From Phocoena phocoena (lineage: Eukaryota; Chordata; Mammalia; Artiodactyla; Phocoenidae): a stretch of 64,000 bases of DNA. The stretch's first letter is position 1. Every line of letters begins with the position of its first letter. The position numbers and the translations under genes were made by a program. A model generated the notes under the pieces. It made no database searches. It worked only from the letters and a program-made list of their open reading frames with translations, and was not told the origin of the DNA. The DNA lies in contig NC_089225.1 of assembly GCF_963924675.1 (NCBI RefSeq), positions 110,064,313 through 110,128,312 of the forward strand, read 5' to 3'. Positions 22,321-34,060 of the stretch are shown piece by piece.

Positions 22321-24443
22321 AAGATACTGAAATTCAAACTTTGCAATCAGAGTTTCAAAGAGCAGAGAGTTGGATGAAATATGTGTGAAAGAAAAGTGCC
22401 TTGAAAATGTAAATTATATTTCGGTATTAATCTGTTTGTATCACTCACTTATTTACTTGTCAAAATAACTTTCACAAGGAGGAGGCTTTCCTGCAAGGTT
22501 TGATGCATTGGTGGGTTAAATGTGACAGAATCGGGGAAGGTAAAGTCGCTGATTTAATCACGCCACAGCCTGGTGAGTAAATTCGCCCCCCTGTGACACA
22601 TGTCACAACTGGAAGTTACTAGGAGCAGTTTTTCACATCAAGCATTGTAACAAATGCAGTTTCTATGCTATTCCTACACGGCTCCGTTTACTAACCCCCT
22701 CTCCCTGGAAGATAAGTATTCATGCAAACCTCAACATCATATAGGAATATTCCTTGTCCCTTTTGTTAAACAGACTCAGAATTTTTTTTTTAAAGATAGA
22801 CACCAAGTACCTATTTAGTTAAATTTTGTGTTTTATTATTACCTTTTCTCACCTCGCTTATTTCCTAAACCAGGTGATGTTGCCCACCAAAGTCTTCACA
22901 TGCTCAAAGCATTTGTGTAAATCGTGGGGAGTTTCTCATTAAGTTCAAACCTCTGTTGAAATTTGTGGCCTGGGTTTATACACTTTTAGACGAGGCTTAG
23001 TTACAGTATTTGGAGCTGATGAAAATCTCATCACATACACAAACCCTGTGCTCATGTCCAAAGCCTTTGTACCTGTCCGGTGCGACACACCCAGTGTAGC
23101 TGTGGAGAGACTTTGAACCTACAGATGTTCACTTCTCTTCTTTCCCTTCGGTCCTTCTCATGTATTTGCTGTTTTCTCTTCCTCATCACCCCAACATGGT
23201 TTCTCTGCCTCCTTCCCCTCTGCATCTCTGCCCCCTCATTACATATGGTGGAGCAGTGAAGCGGTGGACCGGCTTCCTCGGTGGCCCTCTTCCGGCTTAG
23301 AGGGATGGTGATGGACTAGGACATCGCCGTGGACACGCAACCAGTGACACTGAACCACTGCTTGTAGGGAAAATACAGAGTTAGGTTCACACACACTTCT
23401 GGTCCACCCATCAGTGTATGACCTTGTTTTCTGTGTGTTAAAGGCATCTTCTTTAATATACTGTTGATTCATTCATTAACATTAAACTCATGGCCAACAG
23501 CTCTATAACTCAGGCCTGAACAAAGCTTACCTAACACTTGTATTTGCTTCGTAAGGCACATGGCAGCATTCTTGAGCTGAGGACACTAGACAGCTCTTCA
23601 GCCATATGCACAGGGGGCCACTTTAAACAGCAAAATCACCAAGAAAAAGCCCCCAATGGGAACCGCATGGCACTAAAGAGAATGTAAAAGGGAACCCTGT
23701 TTCCAGTGTGAGTAGGAGACAAGAAGGCGGAGCTGCTGGTGCCACCTGGTATGGGAACAGGGCAGCTGGGTGACTCACATTTTCCGAGGCTCTGTGCATG
23801 TCTGCAAAGGACCCCGAAAGCACCCCGAGCTTTGACCTGGGGGTTACAAACAAATGTTAACAAGTAGGCAAATCCCCAAATACGAATCCACAAATAATGA
23901 TTGGCTGTGTTTTGTATCTCCTTTGGCCTCAGTCTCATTATTGCAAAATTTATGGGGGGAGGAGTTAGGAGGGAAGGTGTAGGATGGTTTTCAAACTGAA
24001 CTCTGGGGACCCTAAGGGATTGGGGGAGGGGCCTCAGAGCTGCGGGCTGGAAGAGAAGCCCCGCCCCCATCTTCCCTCTCTTTCGGTGGCAGCCCCTCCT
24101 TCTCCCTTAGTCCAACCACGGGTTTCCAAGAATGTAGATTTGCCAGCCTGGAGACCGGCATCTGACCACAGGGGCTCATCAGAGGACCCCCGGCTCCCCT
24201 CCTGCCCCAGTCATCAGCCCAGGGGGCAGAAAGGGCTGCAAACGGGAAGGAATGCCACCCCTGCTTTGTCTGGATAGTAAGGCAAGGACATTGTGAACCT
24301 GGCGTGACTATCAGCCACCTCCTGCCTGGGAATGAGGCCACGACGGGGCTAAAACGGAGCCATCGAGAGGGAAAGGGGAACCCAGCCCAGCCCGCAGCAA
24401 GGTCACTTAACCCTTAGGCTCCCCAGTAAATACATTTAAAAGA
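22321..24443. other. Unassigned DNA, possibly partly conserved
   Basis: No repeat recognised in about 2.1 kb, unusually long for this window. Open frames (to 144 codons at 23636-24070) lack domains. The first 400 bp are A/T-motif-rich single-copy-looking DNA. Confidence 0.4.
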
Positions 24444-24777
24444 ATGTTTCTTAATTTATACCCCTTTCCCCTCTGGTAACCATACAAACTACTTTACTAT
24501 ATATAAAATAAATAAACAGCAAGGTCCTACTGTATAGCACAGGGAACTGTTGGGCTGGCCAAAAAGTTCGATCGGGTTTTTTCTGTGAGATATTACAGAA
24601 AAACCCGAACGAGCATTTTGGCCAACTCAATATACTCGATATCTTGTAATAAACCATAATGAAAAAGAATATGTGTATGTATAACTGAACACTTTGCTGT
24701 ACGGCAGAAACTAACACAACATTGTAAATCAATTATGCTTCAATTAATTAATTAATGTTAATAAATATGTTTCTTAA
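24444..24777 (+). mobile_element. Truncated L1 with 11-bp TSD, split by a mariner MITE
   Basis: The L1 3'UTR landmarks gcaaggtcctactgtatagc and cttgtaataaaccataatg, plus acattgtaaatcaattatgc, lie on either side of the MITE at 24550-24630. The flanks atgtttcttaa at 24444-24454 and 24767-24777 are identical, marking the L1 insertion. The MITE therefore arrived after the L1. Confidence 0.85.
24550..24630. mobile_element. Palindromic mariner MITE
   Basis: An 81-bp near-perfect inverted repeat. The left arm begins ttgggctggccaaaaagttc and the right arm ends ggccaactcaa, with a gggtttttt / aaaaaccc core around a short loop. A TA dinucleotide follows on the right and TG (probably decayed TA) precedes, as expected of Tc1/mariner insertion at TA. 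It has no coding capacity and would have moved only with a transposase supplied in trans. Similar small mariner derivatives are common in cetartiodactyl genomes. Confidence 0.88.
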
Positions 24778-25699
24778 GTCAGTTTCAGCTGGATTTCTGT
24801 CACTTGGATTAAAAACAAGAAAAACACCTTTATTTGCACCTGAAGGCTGGACAAATTGGAATTCACTGGATTAGATTAGATGGTCTTTGTGATTCTTTCT
24901 CTTCATATTTTTACATTTTTCCTCTTTTTTTCCCACAGTCCCCCTTCTCTCCTTTACCCGTTCATGATATCAGGCTGCAAAATTTAGTTCACTGTACGTC
25001 ATGCTTTTCCAACCAAGTTGCATGTCTGGTTTTCTTATTTTGAAAAGCAGGAGGATAAATGGTTTCTTTACCTCTGTCATTAAAATCACATGAAAGAGAT
25101 TTCTCCATATAAGTGATGATTGATTTCCGCCCCCAGAGGTGATTGTCCTTTAATTTTTAAACAACAGGCATATGGCATGATCTACCCAAGTGATTAAAAA
25201 AGAAAATCAATACCCTGACTCTCCAGTGCAGTCAGGGTGGGCTCGGGAAGGCAGAGGGTGTTTCCTGATTTCAGGGTCCACAAGCCTGAAGAGCAGACGG
25301 CGGTCTGCCCTGCTTCGCTCTGACTCATATTCCCGGCAACTTTCTCTCCTGGTTTCCGCTGTGACATCCTCAGGGCTTGTCTCTCTGATACAGGAGCCTC
25401 TAGATCCGGCGCCTCAGAACTTGGCAGCTCCTGTTTCTAACCGCTACCCCACCCCCGAGAGCTGTCATGAGACAGGCCATCTATCAGAGCCGAGAGCCGT
25501 CTCTCTCAAATGGCCCCGTCACTTTTAAACCAAAGACTTTTTCTCATCTGCAGAGGCCATCTGACGTCATTGTTTTGACCTGGAGGATCCGTGCTCCTCA
25601 GAAGATGCAAGCAGCCGGTCTAATCTACACATTTCCTTTTTTATTCTCTACATGCTTCTCAACAATGTAGAGCAATACCCACCCCTTGCTGGTTCAAAC
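24778..25699. other. Unassigned DNA
   Basis: Poly-pyrimidine stretches at 24900-24960. The 112-codon frame 25190-25528 lacks recognisable domain. No repeat identified. Confidence 0.4.
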
Positions 25700-25885
25700 T
25701 ACGTGGTGGCATTTTAGGTACATTAACTCAGTTAAATATCACAAAACCCATAAAGAGTAGGTATGTTTTGTGTACTTTACAGACGAAGACACTGAAACTC
25801 AGAGAGGTTAAGTGACTTGCCCAGGATCACACAGCTCAGAGATGACAGAGCCAGGATTAGAATCCGACCCTGTTGGACTCCAAAA
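25700..25885 (+). repeat. MIR SINE
   Basis: Strong MIR core match: gtacattaactcagttaaat, acagacgaagacactgaaac, cagagaggttaagtgactt, ccaggatcacacagctc and gagccaggattagaatccga. It is an ancient mammalian tRNA-derived SINE, plus strand, missing most of its 5' head. Confidence 0.88.
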
Positions 25886-26249
25886 GCATACAAGTTTACA
25901 ACAGTTTTAATGTGGCTACCAATAAATTTTGAATTACATATGTGGCCCCCATTTGAGGTTCACGTTGCATTTCTATTGGACAGACTGGACATGACAGGTA
26001 ACGTACCAAAGCAAGTTAGCGTAACTACCACCAGAACCTTCCAAAGCTCAGAGGGTTACATGCCGTAGGAAGAGAAAATTTCAGGAGGAACCCTCAGGAT
26101 ATAATAGGGTGCTTTTATGAAATCCTTAAATATCCAGAAAGAGTATTAAATGTATAATGATCCTAAGGCTGTGATTAAGAATCTGTAGCAAGTTAGAATG
26201 AAATGCATGATTAACTTTGGAACCTAATTAAAGCTATAAAATAATTGGC
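25886..26249. other. Unassigned DNA
   Basis: A/T-rich, with nothing recognised. Confidence 0.4.
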
Positions 26250-26640
26250 TTGATGGTGTGGCCTTGAAGCTGGTGCTCTCAGGCCTGCAGGTCCAGCTCC
26301 ACTGGCTCCAGTGGACCCTGCGCTCCAGCGGGGAACACGGGCTGGGCCTCCACGGGCTGGTGGGTTTGGCCAATGGGAGGTGCTGGCAGGAGCTCAAAGG
26401 GCAGGAGGGGAGGAGGGCCAGGGAGTCAGTCCCCTCGGCCCCGCCTTGCTGGGCTGTGGGGTGCTGTGGCTGCCACCCCCTTTCACCACCTGTGACACCA
26501 GGTGGTGTCCCCCTTTGCTGATAGAGGGTCTCTCCTAACGCCACAGCCAGTTCTCAGGACCAGTCCGTGCCCCCAGCCCAGGAAGCTCCCCAGCCTCATG
26601 GCTTTCCCGGAACCCTGCCCACTCCTTGTGGACTGAGCCC
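26250..26640. repeat. Possible old dispersed repeat
   Basis: The order tccagctccactggctccag, tttggccaatgggaggtgct, ggcaggagctcaaagggcag and gaggggaggagggccaggga resembles an old mammalian dispersed repeat with a gaccaatgggaggtgctggc motif. The frame of 106 codons on the minus strand here (26224-26544) is likely chance. The family is not named. Confidence 0.35.
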
Positions 26641-28254
26641 TTCCAAGTGTACCAACCTGTCCCCATCACCAACCCCAGCCCAGGCGCTGCAAATCATAGA
26701 ACAGAAAGACACATTTTAACTGGGGGTGAATTCACCAGCCCTAAGGAGCTGGGATGGACACCAGATAAAGGAAACCAAGGCACCAACAAGAAGAGCTTTG
26801 GGACCCCTGTGCAGAGGCAGGAGATGGGCACAGAATGGGCTGGCAAAGGAGAGGGCATGGGAAAACACATCGCAGCCCAGCAGACCCCAGTCTCGGCTAC
26901 ACTCTGTTCTGGCCAATGTGTGAGTGTTTGCAACCGCCCCGGCCCCCTTGTCCTGACTTGTAAGATGGGCCATGTCCACCTGACAAGCTGTTGGGGGGAT
27001 TAGCCTAGTGCCTGCCTGGCACAAGGAAGAGAGTGCCAACATCCAGTTCCTGGTTTATCAGTGCCCATAGGCAGGTAAGATAAGCCCAAGGGAACATCAG
27101 TCCTGACACCAACACTGAGAGTCAGGAGAAGCAGGTAGGACCTCCCTCCACACCCAGCCATCCACTCGGGAGCTGTCGGGAATCTCCTGGGGCCACTGGT
27201 GAAAGAGAACCATAGTCTAGAGTATAAACCACGCACACCGACCACCTGAGCAGAGGGAGGCTGCAGCTGAGGGGACAGGGGTCCCACTGGCGCCTTCCCC
27301 ACCTCAACTGCGGGGCAGGAGACTGGGGAACCAATTCCTCCCACTGCAGCCTCTCAAACACCCTGGAGCTCCCTGTGTCCCGCCCCCATCTGCCTAATTC
27401 CACCCTTCATCCTACAGTGTCCTGTCATTTCTTGCCCCTCACTCGACACCTGCGTCTTTCATCCTCCTAACCTTCCCCTGAACCCTGCTTACCACCATCT
27501 GCAAGCATCCTCTGTCCCCACCTTCCCACCAGCATGTTCCCAGCACCACGTCTCTTCCCTGAGGTCACCATGCCACTGTAGCTATGCCAAGTGGTGGCTT
27601 TAATGTCTCAGAAACCCCTTCTCTCCAGGTTGAGATGGGGTTTGTGCCCTCTTGTAATATCCAAAATGGCTCAAGTCCCAGTCCTTCCCAAAGGACCCCA
27701 TGAAGGGTCACCTGACTGAAGGATATCTGGGCTGAGCAGGAGACTTCCACGTGCCACCTGAGTCCATGTAGACGGTCCTCGTCACATTACTTGTCACCTG
27801 ACATTCTGTGACTCTCCACCACCCTCACCTTTGTCCCCCAAAGCACCACCAACACAAGACTCGGAGAGCTAGAAACATTTGAGACAGGCAGACAGTCTTC
27901 AGATGGGAAACTACATTCGACCACGCCCCAGATCCTTCCGTCTTCACCAGACCAGGTCCCGCTGTGCTACTGGGGCGACCTCCCCTTCCCGGCTCCTCCT
28001 TTTCTCTCCTTCCTGGCACCACTCCCCCGCCTGTGAACCCCAGTCTCCCCAAATGCAGGAGGTTTCCACCCTTTCCAGTCTAAACCTCTCCCAGCGAGGC
28101 TAAGCAGGGGACCATCACCTTTCATGGCTGTTTTGGTTCTTTGCCTAAACAAAGAGCAGTTTTCTCCCAAAAAAGGAATTCTGTGTCCTCAACCTACTAC
28201 AAACAGATTTCACAATTGCAAACGTCCCTTCACATCCCATGTTACTCTCTCCCT
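26641..28254. other. Unassigned, moderately GC-rich DNA
   Basis: Several overlapping frames of 60-125 codons on both strands, none with a recognisable domain or consistent codon pattern. No repeat identified. Confidence 0.4.
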
Positions 28255-28350
28255 TGCTGTCTTGCTCTCTGCTGAAGCCCCAGCATGTACCACAGTGACT
28301 CACAGTAAACAATCAATTACCATTTGCTTAACAAGTGAAGGAATGCTTTA
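28255..28350 (+). repeat. Possible L2 3' terminus
   Basis: The order gccccagcatgtaccacagt, cagtaaacaatcaattacca and tgcttaacaagtgaaggaat parallels the L2 3' end (agcacagtgcc, caataaatatttgttgaatg). It is strongly decayed. Confidence 0.4.
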
Positions 28351-29189
28351 GGATGACTCAGGGCAGCCCACCACCCACCATCATTACTGAAACCATATTT
28401 CACGCCTATGCCTATGGGGTAACAGACTTTCATCCACATCGGCACCAAGGCAGGGAAACACAGATCTGGCCGGTCGGCTGGCTGAATCCTACCAGCATCA
28501 ATCAGTGTCATCAGCTCACATTTCTTATGAGACTCAGGAGCTCTAAACAGTCTCACTTAATCTCATTTTAAGTCAGGGTACACAGTCTTAGTATAAACAG
28601 AGACCTACAATTCATTAAATGCATAATTCTTCTGTGTTCTGGGGTCTTGCTGTAATGCTTCAAAACGGAGGCTAACCTCCAACGCTGACATTCACATCTG
28701 CCAGCCCCCATCTTGACTTTCTCTGAGGGGACTCATCCCTCTTCACTGACAGCAGGGAGAGACAGCTGTCAAGATTGCCCCGGTTTCTCTAAACTCCATG
28801 CCCTTCGGGGTCTGGGGTCCTTCCATGCAGCAAAGGCAAGCAGGACAGGTGTGTTCATTCCGGTTCCATCCCGTTGGCAGGAAGGCGTGATGGCCAGAGC
28901 TCTCTCACGCCAGCAGATTGATGCATCCCTCTTACTCCCAGCTGATTCCCTGCTCCCTGATCCCAGCTACTGTTCTCATAGAAACTCCTCCCTTCCCCAC
29001 CCCAGGCTCTCCCTCCCTCTCTACATTAAGACTGTGCAGTCTCTTCCCCTTTATCATCTCTGTGTCCAAATAGCATCATGACAAAGGCACGTGTTTGCTA
29101 ATCCAGGTAGATTTGTCTTATTCTGTGGAATCCACATTTTTTATTTCAATTTAACATTAAAAATATTCTCAATTATGCAAGAACACATT
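28351..29189. other. Unassigned DNA
   Basis: A 122-codon frame (28713-29081) has no recognisable domain. Nothing else was identified. Confidence 0.4.
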
Positions 29190-29530
29190 CCAAATCTCAG
29201 AGCTTTAATGTAACCAAAGAGTTCAGAGGCTGTTAGTCCAAGCTTAAGGTGTCAGCAGGTTTGGCTTCTTTTGAGGCCTCTCTCCTTGGCTTGCAGATGG
29301 CCACCTTCTTGCTGTGTCCTTACATGGCCTTTCCTCTGTGCATGCATCCCTGGTGTCTCTCTGTGTGTCCAAATTTCCTCATCTTATAAAGACACCAGTC
29401 AGATTAATTAGCATCTGAAACACCCTATCTCCAAATACAGTCACATTCTGAGGTCCTGGGGATTAGAACTTCAACATATGAATTTGTGGGGGGTTGGGGA
29501 GGAAGGGTCACTGCTCAGCCCATACCAGAT
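29190..29530 (-). repeat. MLT1-type LTR (ERVL-MaLR relic)
   Basis: Plus-strand order tgtcagcaggtttggcttct, gaggcctctctccttggctt, gcagatggccaccttcttgc, aagacaccagtcagattaat, ctatctccaaatacagtcac and acttcaacatatgaatttgt is the reverse of MLT1. It ends near cagcccatacca. It is a decayed solo LTR. Confidence 0.8.
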
Positions 29531-29599
29531 ATGGTGTCGTTCTTGACCACGCCTTCAAATACTGGTTATGTTGCTTTCTAATTGCATATCCGTAGACAA

Positions 29600-29738
29600 A
29601 ATTAACCTCCCTGAACCCTAAATCCCACATCTTCCAAATGTAGGTAATAATCACAGCTCCTCAGGGCACAGGGAAGGATTAAATGACATAACGTGGCTGA
29701 AGTGTCCAGCACAGTGAGGTACATAGCAGGAGCTCAGG
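29600..29738 (-). repeat. MIR SINE, reverse orientation
   Basis: Plus-strand order gtaggtaataatcacagctc, ggaaggattaaatgacataa and gtccagcacagtgaggtaca, then agcaggagctcagg, matches the reverse of the MIR core and 5' half. Confidence 0.65.
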
Positions 29739-32299
29739 TAATGGAAGTTCCCTTCCCTTTGAGCCTTTCTCTGCATCCGCAGATGGAAGCCTCAGCCTTG
29801 AACTTCCACCAAGAGATGCGAGTGCTCATTGCAACAATACCAGGTTGCTATGGCACTGTTTCTCCTCCAGACCTCCCGGTAACCAAGGACCACATCAGCT
29901 TCGTTGAGGTTTCTGGTCCAGAACTGTAGAGCTCAGAGGGAAGTTGCTATACTTTATTATGGGAGGAAACCTACTTTTATATTCTCAGTCTAAAGAGGAA
30001 AATTCAGGCATTATTTGTCTTGTTACAAAACGCTTGATACTAAAATTTCTTGCCTACTCAGAAGGCACTGAAGGGTTACAGTGATATTTTCTGGTTGTTT
30101 TCCCACATTTCCATTCCTCAGCTACTATTTTTAAGGTGACTTTTCTAGGTTTTCAGCTTTTTCTTCTTCTCTTGGCTAAATATATTCCCATCATTAACAT
30201 ATTTTTACTTAGCAGATTTATATTTATCATCATTATTTATGTCCATCCACTCGTTTGCTTTTATAAATTGAGAAAAGAGATTTTTTTACCAACTGGCTAA
30301 AATTACTTTAAAATTTCATTTCAACTGTAATTATTTTTCATTTTTACCCTATTTTCTCCATCCTCCTGCTTTGTTTTCCATTTATTTAAGTGGACAGAAG
30401 ACTTTGAGAAAAATCAAATTATCATTTTATAAATAGCACAGTTTCTCCTCTGCCCTTGACCAATGAGATGAACTGTACATGGTTTGCCCACCCTCAGACT
30501 CTCATGACTCCTTGTGATGTTTTCCACCTTATCGCCACCTTTTAATAGGTCCATTCTGCCTGGATGCATAAGAGCTTCATTACTTCAATACATTTCTTTT
30601 TAAGTGTTCCACCTCGAAGGGCTGCAGCCTTCTTGTTCTAGCAAATATGAATTCAATTTTGGTAATTGCTAAATGGAGGCACCAGCTGAATGACCACCTG
30701 CTCTTTCCAATTGCATTTACAAAAAACTCACGGTTACGATCTAGTAAAGGGAATGATGATTCATGCATCCGGTGGAATTTTTCTCTAGAGGACAGCAGAG
30801 GACCTCTTCAATCCTGGGGTCCTCGTAATCTGCAGAATGTCTCACTCTCCCAATTAAAGTGATGTTCTACTTCACCACAGAGCCCTTCAGTGATCCATTC
30901 TGCATTCATGGTCAAACACGGTCGACTTTTAAAAATACACAACATCTTGCTTCTCCTTCAGAAAGAGTGAGAAAAAAATATTGAACTAAGAAAAGAAAAA
31001 CTCAGCTTGGAAGTGAAAATCTCTTTGTAGGGACAGGTATTGGGAGCTTTGCTTATGATTTGAATAATTTTGTATCTGCTAAAGTAGAATCTGGGGGATG
31101 TGGTACCAAGTGCATAGGTAGTTTATCTCACGCTACTGGGCCTGATGGAAGTGCGCCTTCACAACACCCAGTGTGGGTCTACAAAACCATGCCATTGACT
31201 TGAAATCCAGTTTTGACTGTCAATATTTATTGAATGAAGGAATGAATAGTATGGTAGAATAAAAATGATTATATTCCCCTGTATATGTGAATCTGGGACC
31301 CCATTTGATAAAATCCTAGAATCTGTATCTTCTCCTTCTTTGAAAAATAAAGTGAGACCCAAAGAGGTTCTATGGCTTGGCTGACATCCCACTGAGAGAA
31401 AACTCCATGTGTGACCCCTGGTTTTCTTTTGTAACTAAACTCCATCCCCTGCCGAGTTGCCTTGCATGGTATGGTGGAGGAAGGGCTAGGAGAGCATGTC
31501 TCCCTGGCTCTCTCGTTGACTGAGTTATCTGGGTCAGAGACTCCTACTCCAGCTGTACCAGCTCTTCCCCAACCATATAGTGGGAAAAAAGTGCCTGCCG
31601 TGCCACCTACCTCACTAAAGGTAGACAAAACGATCCTCAGATGAGACTATGGGCATGATTTCAAAAAGTAAACTGACATTAAATACCAGTGGTAGACATT
31701 ATTTTATAGCATTTTCTTCTTTTGTGACAACAGTAAGCTAATTAAGATGATATTTCTTTCATGATTTTTATACAATTGGATATGTACTAGGAAAACTTCT
31801 TCCTGGTACCTCTGGATTCTTTACTTCATGTTAAAAATCCTGGGTGATGGAAAGGATGTGGGTTGGCCAATGAGTACTGAATTCTACAGGGCACTGTACC
31901 ACAACCTGGCATGCCAGAGAAGTCACAGAACAAAAAGTACGGGTGGCCATGACACCACCAGAACCTCAGTGGGCAGCCACAGAAACAAAGCATCTTGGAG
32001 GAAGTTAGATTTTGTTTACAGGCAACCACCAGGAACGTGCTATCAGAAGTTGCCATATGGTTGTAGTACATTTACTAAGAGGCAGTTTTTCTCTGGGCCT
32101 GTGAGTCATTGTTCCAAATCTTTGTTTTCCTTTGTGTACATGCAAAATGAGATTATTTATGCATTATTCTTAAGATTTCAGAAGAATGGAACCCATGAGA
32201 GGCATTTTCTGTACCCCATTCCCTAGCCTTTGGGTTCCTTTGTCATAGATCATTGCTGTCAGCTTGTTAGTCTAGAAAGTCTAAATTCTTCCATGGGAA
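29739..32299. other. Unassigned DNA including a candidate conserved block
   Basis: No repeat family recognised over 2.5 kb. Two features stand out: an A/T-motif-rich block at 30560-30880, and a 132-codon frame at 31828-32226 that matches no domain I know. Neither is claimed as a gene. Confidence 0.4.
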
Positions 32300-34060
32300 T
32301 TTAGTGGTCATCAGACTGGCAAAAATTCACAAGTTTGACAATGTACTCTGTTGGCAAGGTTGTAGGAAACAGACATTCTCATACATTGCTGATGGGAATG
32401 CAAGCATGTTGTAACCCTTATGAAAAGGAATTTGGCAATATTCAAAAACTCTACCTATTCATTTGCCCTTAGACCCAGCAATCCCTAGGAATTTATCCTA
32501 AAGATATTAGGAATTTACGCGAATTTACCTCCAACAATATGAAAACACAAATGCACAAGGTTGTTCATTGAAATATTGCTTATAATTGTAAGATATTGGA
32601 AACTACCAAAACACCCAAGCAAGGAAATCTACTGAATCAAGGAAGTTGGTTCCGTAAACTCTGGCACATACATACAATGGAATACAATGCAGCTGTGAAA
32701 AGAAAGAGATACATGCATGTATTTCCTTGCTTTGTCAGCTGAGCGAGCTTAGAAGCATGACACTCCAGTAGAATTACAGTTAGTCCCCAAACCTTGGCTT
32801 CTAATACCATTCTCCAATAAAAGGAACCAGCACTCCTTGGAGAAATGGCTGATTCTAGTACTAAAGCAGGAAATATACAAAACAAACCTGAAACATCATA
32901 TATTGCCAGAAAGTAATGAAACACTTAAAAACCCCACAACATTTGGATATATCAAAGAAACATAGGGGGGCTTCCCTGGTGGCGCAGTGGTTGGGAGTCC
33001 GCCTGCCGATGCAGAGGATGCGGGTTCGTGCCCCGGTCCAGGAAGATCCCACATGCCGCGGAGCGGCTGGGCCCATGAGCCATGGCCGCTGAGCCTGCGC
33101 GTCCGGAGCCTGTGCTCCGCAACGGGAGAGGCCACAACGGTGAGAGGCCCGCGTACCGCAAAAAAAAAAAAAAAAAAGAAAAAGAAAAGAAACATAGGGG
33201 CCAACTGAAAAAGCTCCCAGTGACGAAAGCTGGAAAAATTTGAACAATAAAATACAGTAGTACTTATGGTAGTATTGGATTATATAACTCAAGTATAAAA
33301 GAAATATCCATGAGTCCATACTGGTATAAATAAATGATCTGATAAGGAAATAACTGGGGGAGGGTAGACAAATCTCCCACGGGGAGGAATTCCAAATAAT
33401 TATGTAAACATTCTCAAAATGAGGAGTAGGGACACATAACCCGTCACTCCTTAAGTATGGCCTGTGCATGGTGATTTCCTTCTGAAGAGCACAGTATTAA
33501 AAGGGGGAAGAGAGTAATCTGACAATGGAGAAACCTGGCAAACACTACCTCAAACAGGTGATCAAGGTTAATATCATCAATAATAAGTTGTGTTGATGAA
33601 ATGCACCCTGGATTTGATGTGAAAAGAATGGCACTTTATCTCTGTAGTTTCCTTCCAAACCCTCATAACCCCAGTCTAGCCATGAGAAAAATATCAGAAA
33701 AATACCAAGTGAGGGACTTTCCATAAAATACCTGTCCAGTACTCCTCAAAACTGTCAAGGTCACCGTCAAGAGATCCTAAGAAGACATATAAGTAAATGA
33801 AATATGATATCCTACAGGGGATCCTGGAAGAGAAAAAGGTAAAAACTAAGGAAATCTGAATAAAGTATGTACCTTAGTTATTAGCAAAGTATGTATAAAT
33901 ATTGGTTCATTAATTTTAGCTAATGTGCCATTCTAATGTAAAATGTTAATAATAGGGGAAACTGGGTGTGGGGTCTATGGAAACTCTCTGTACTATCATA
34001 ATTTTTTGATAAATCTACACTACCTTAAAATTAAAAGTTTATTTTTTTAAAGTCTGGAAA
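32300..34060 (+). repeat. Old L1 (L1M type) ORF2 end and 3'UTR
   Basis: ORF2-end landmarks are cagactggcaaaaattcaca, catacattgctgatgggaat, ccagcaatccctaggaattt and catacatacaatggaataca. They are followed by a long 3'UTR with caagagatcctaagaagaca, aactaaggaaatctgaataa, taataggggaaactgggtgt and aactctctgtactatcataa. The order is that of a mammalian-wide L1M. It is interrupted by the SINE at 32969-33185. Confidence 0.8.
32954..33200 (+). mobile_element. CHR-type SINE, short form, 15-bp TSD
   Basis: The body (32969-33185) has the gcttccctggtggcgcagtg head and ends in a poly(A)/AAAGA tail. Perfect aaagaaacatagggg copies at 32954-32968 and 33186-33200 frame it. It is nested in an L1M 3'UTR. The antisense strand is open in all three frames, and part of a 202-codon chimeric frame derives from it. 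Confidence 0.95.

Noticed and set aside
23636..24070. 144-codon minus-strand frame
   Set aside because: No recognisable domain or signal peptide. An overlapping frame of similar length on the same strand suggests low stop density by chance.
31828..32226. 132-codon plus-strand frame in a repeat-free interval
   Set aside because: No domain, no splice context and no codon signature that I can judge. Left as unassigned until conservation is tested.
32861..33469. 202-codon minus-strand frame
   Set aside because: It joins L1M 3'UTR sequence to the antisense strand of a CHR SINE. The open part comes from the stop-poor SINE.
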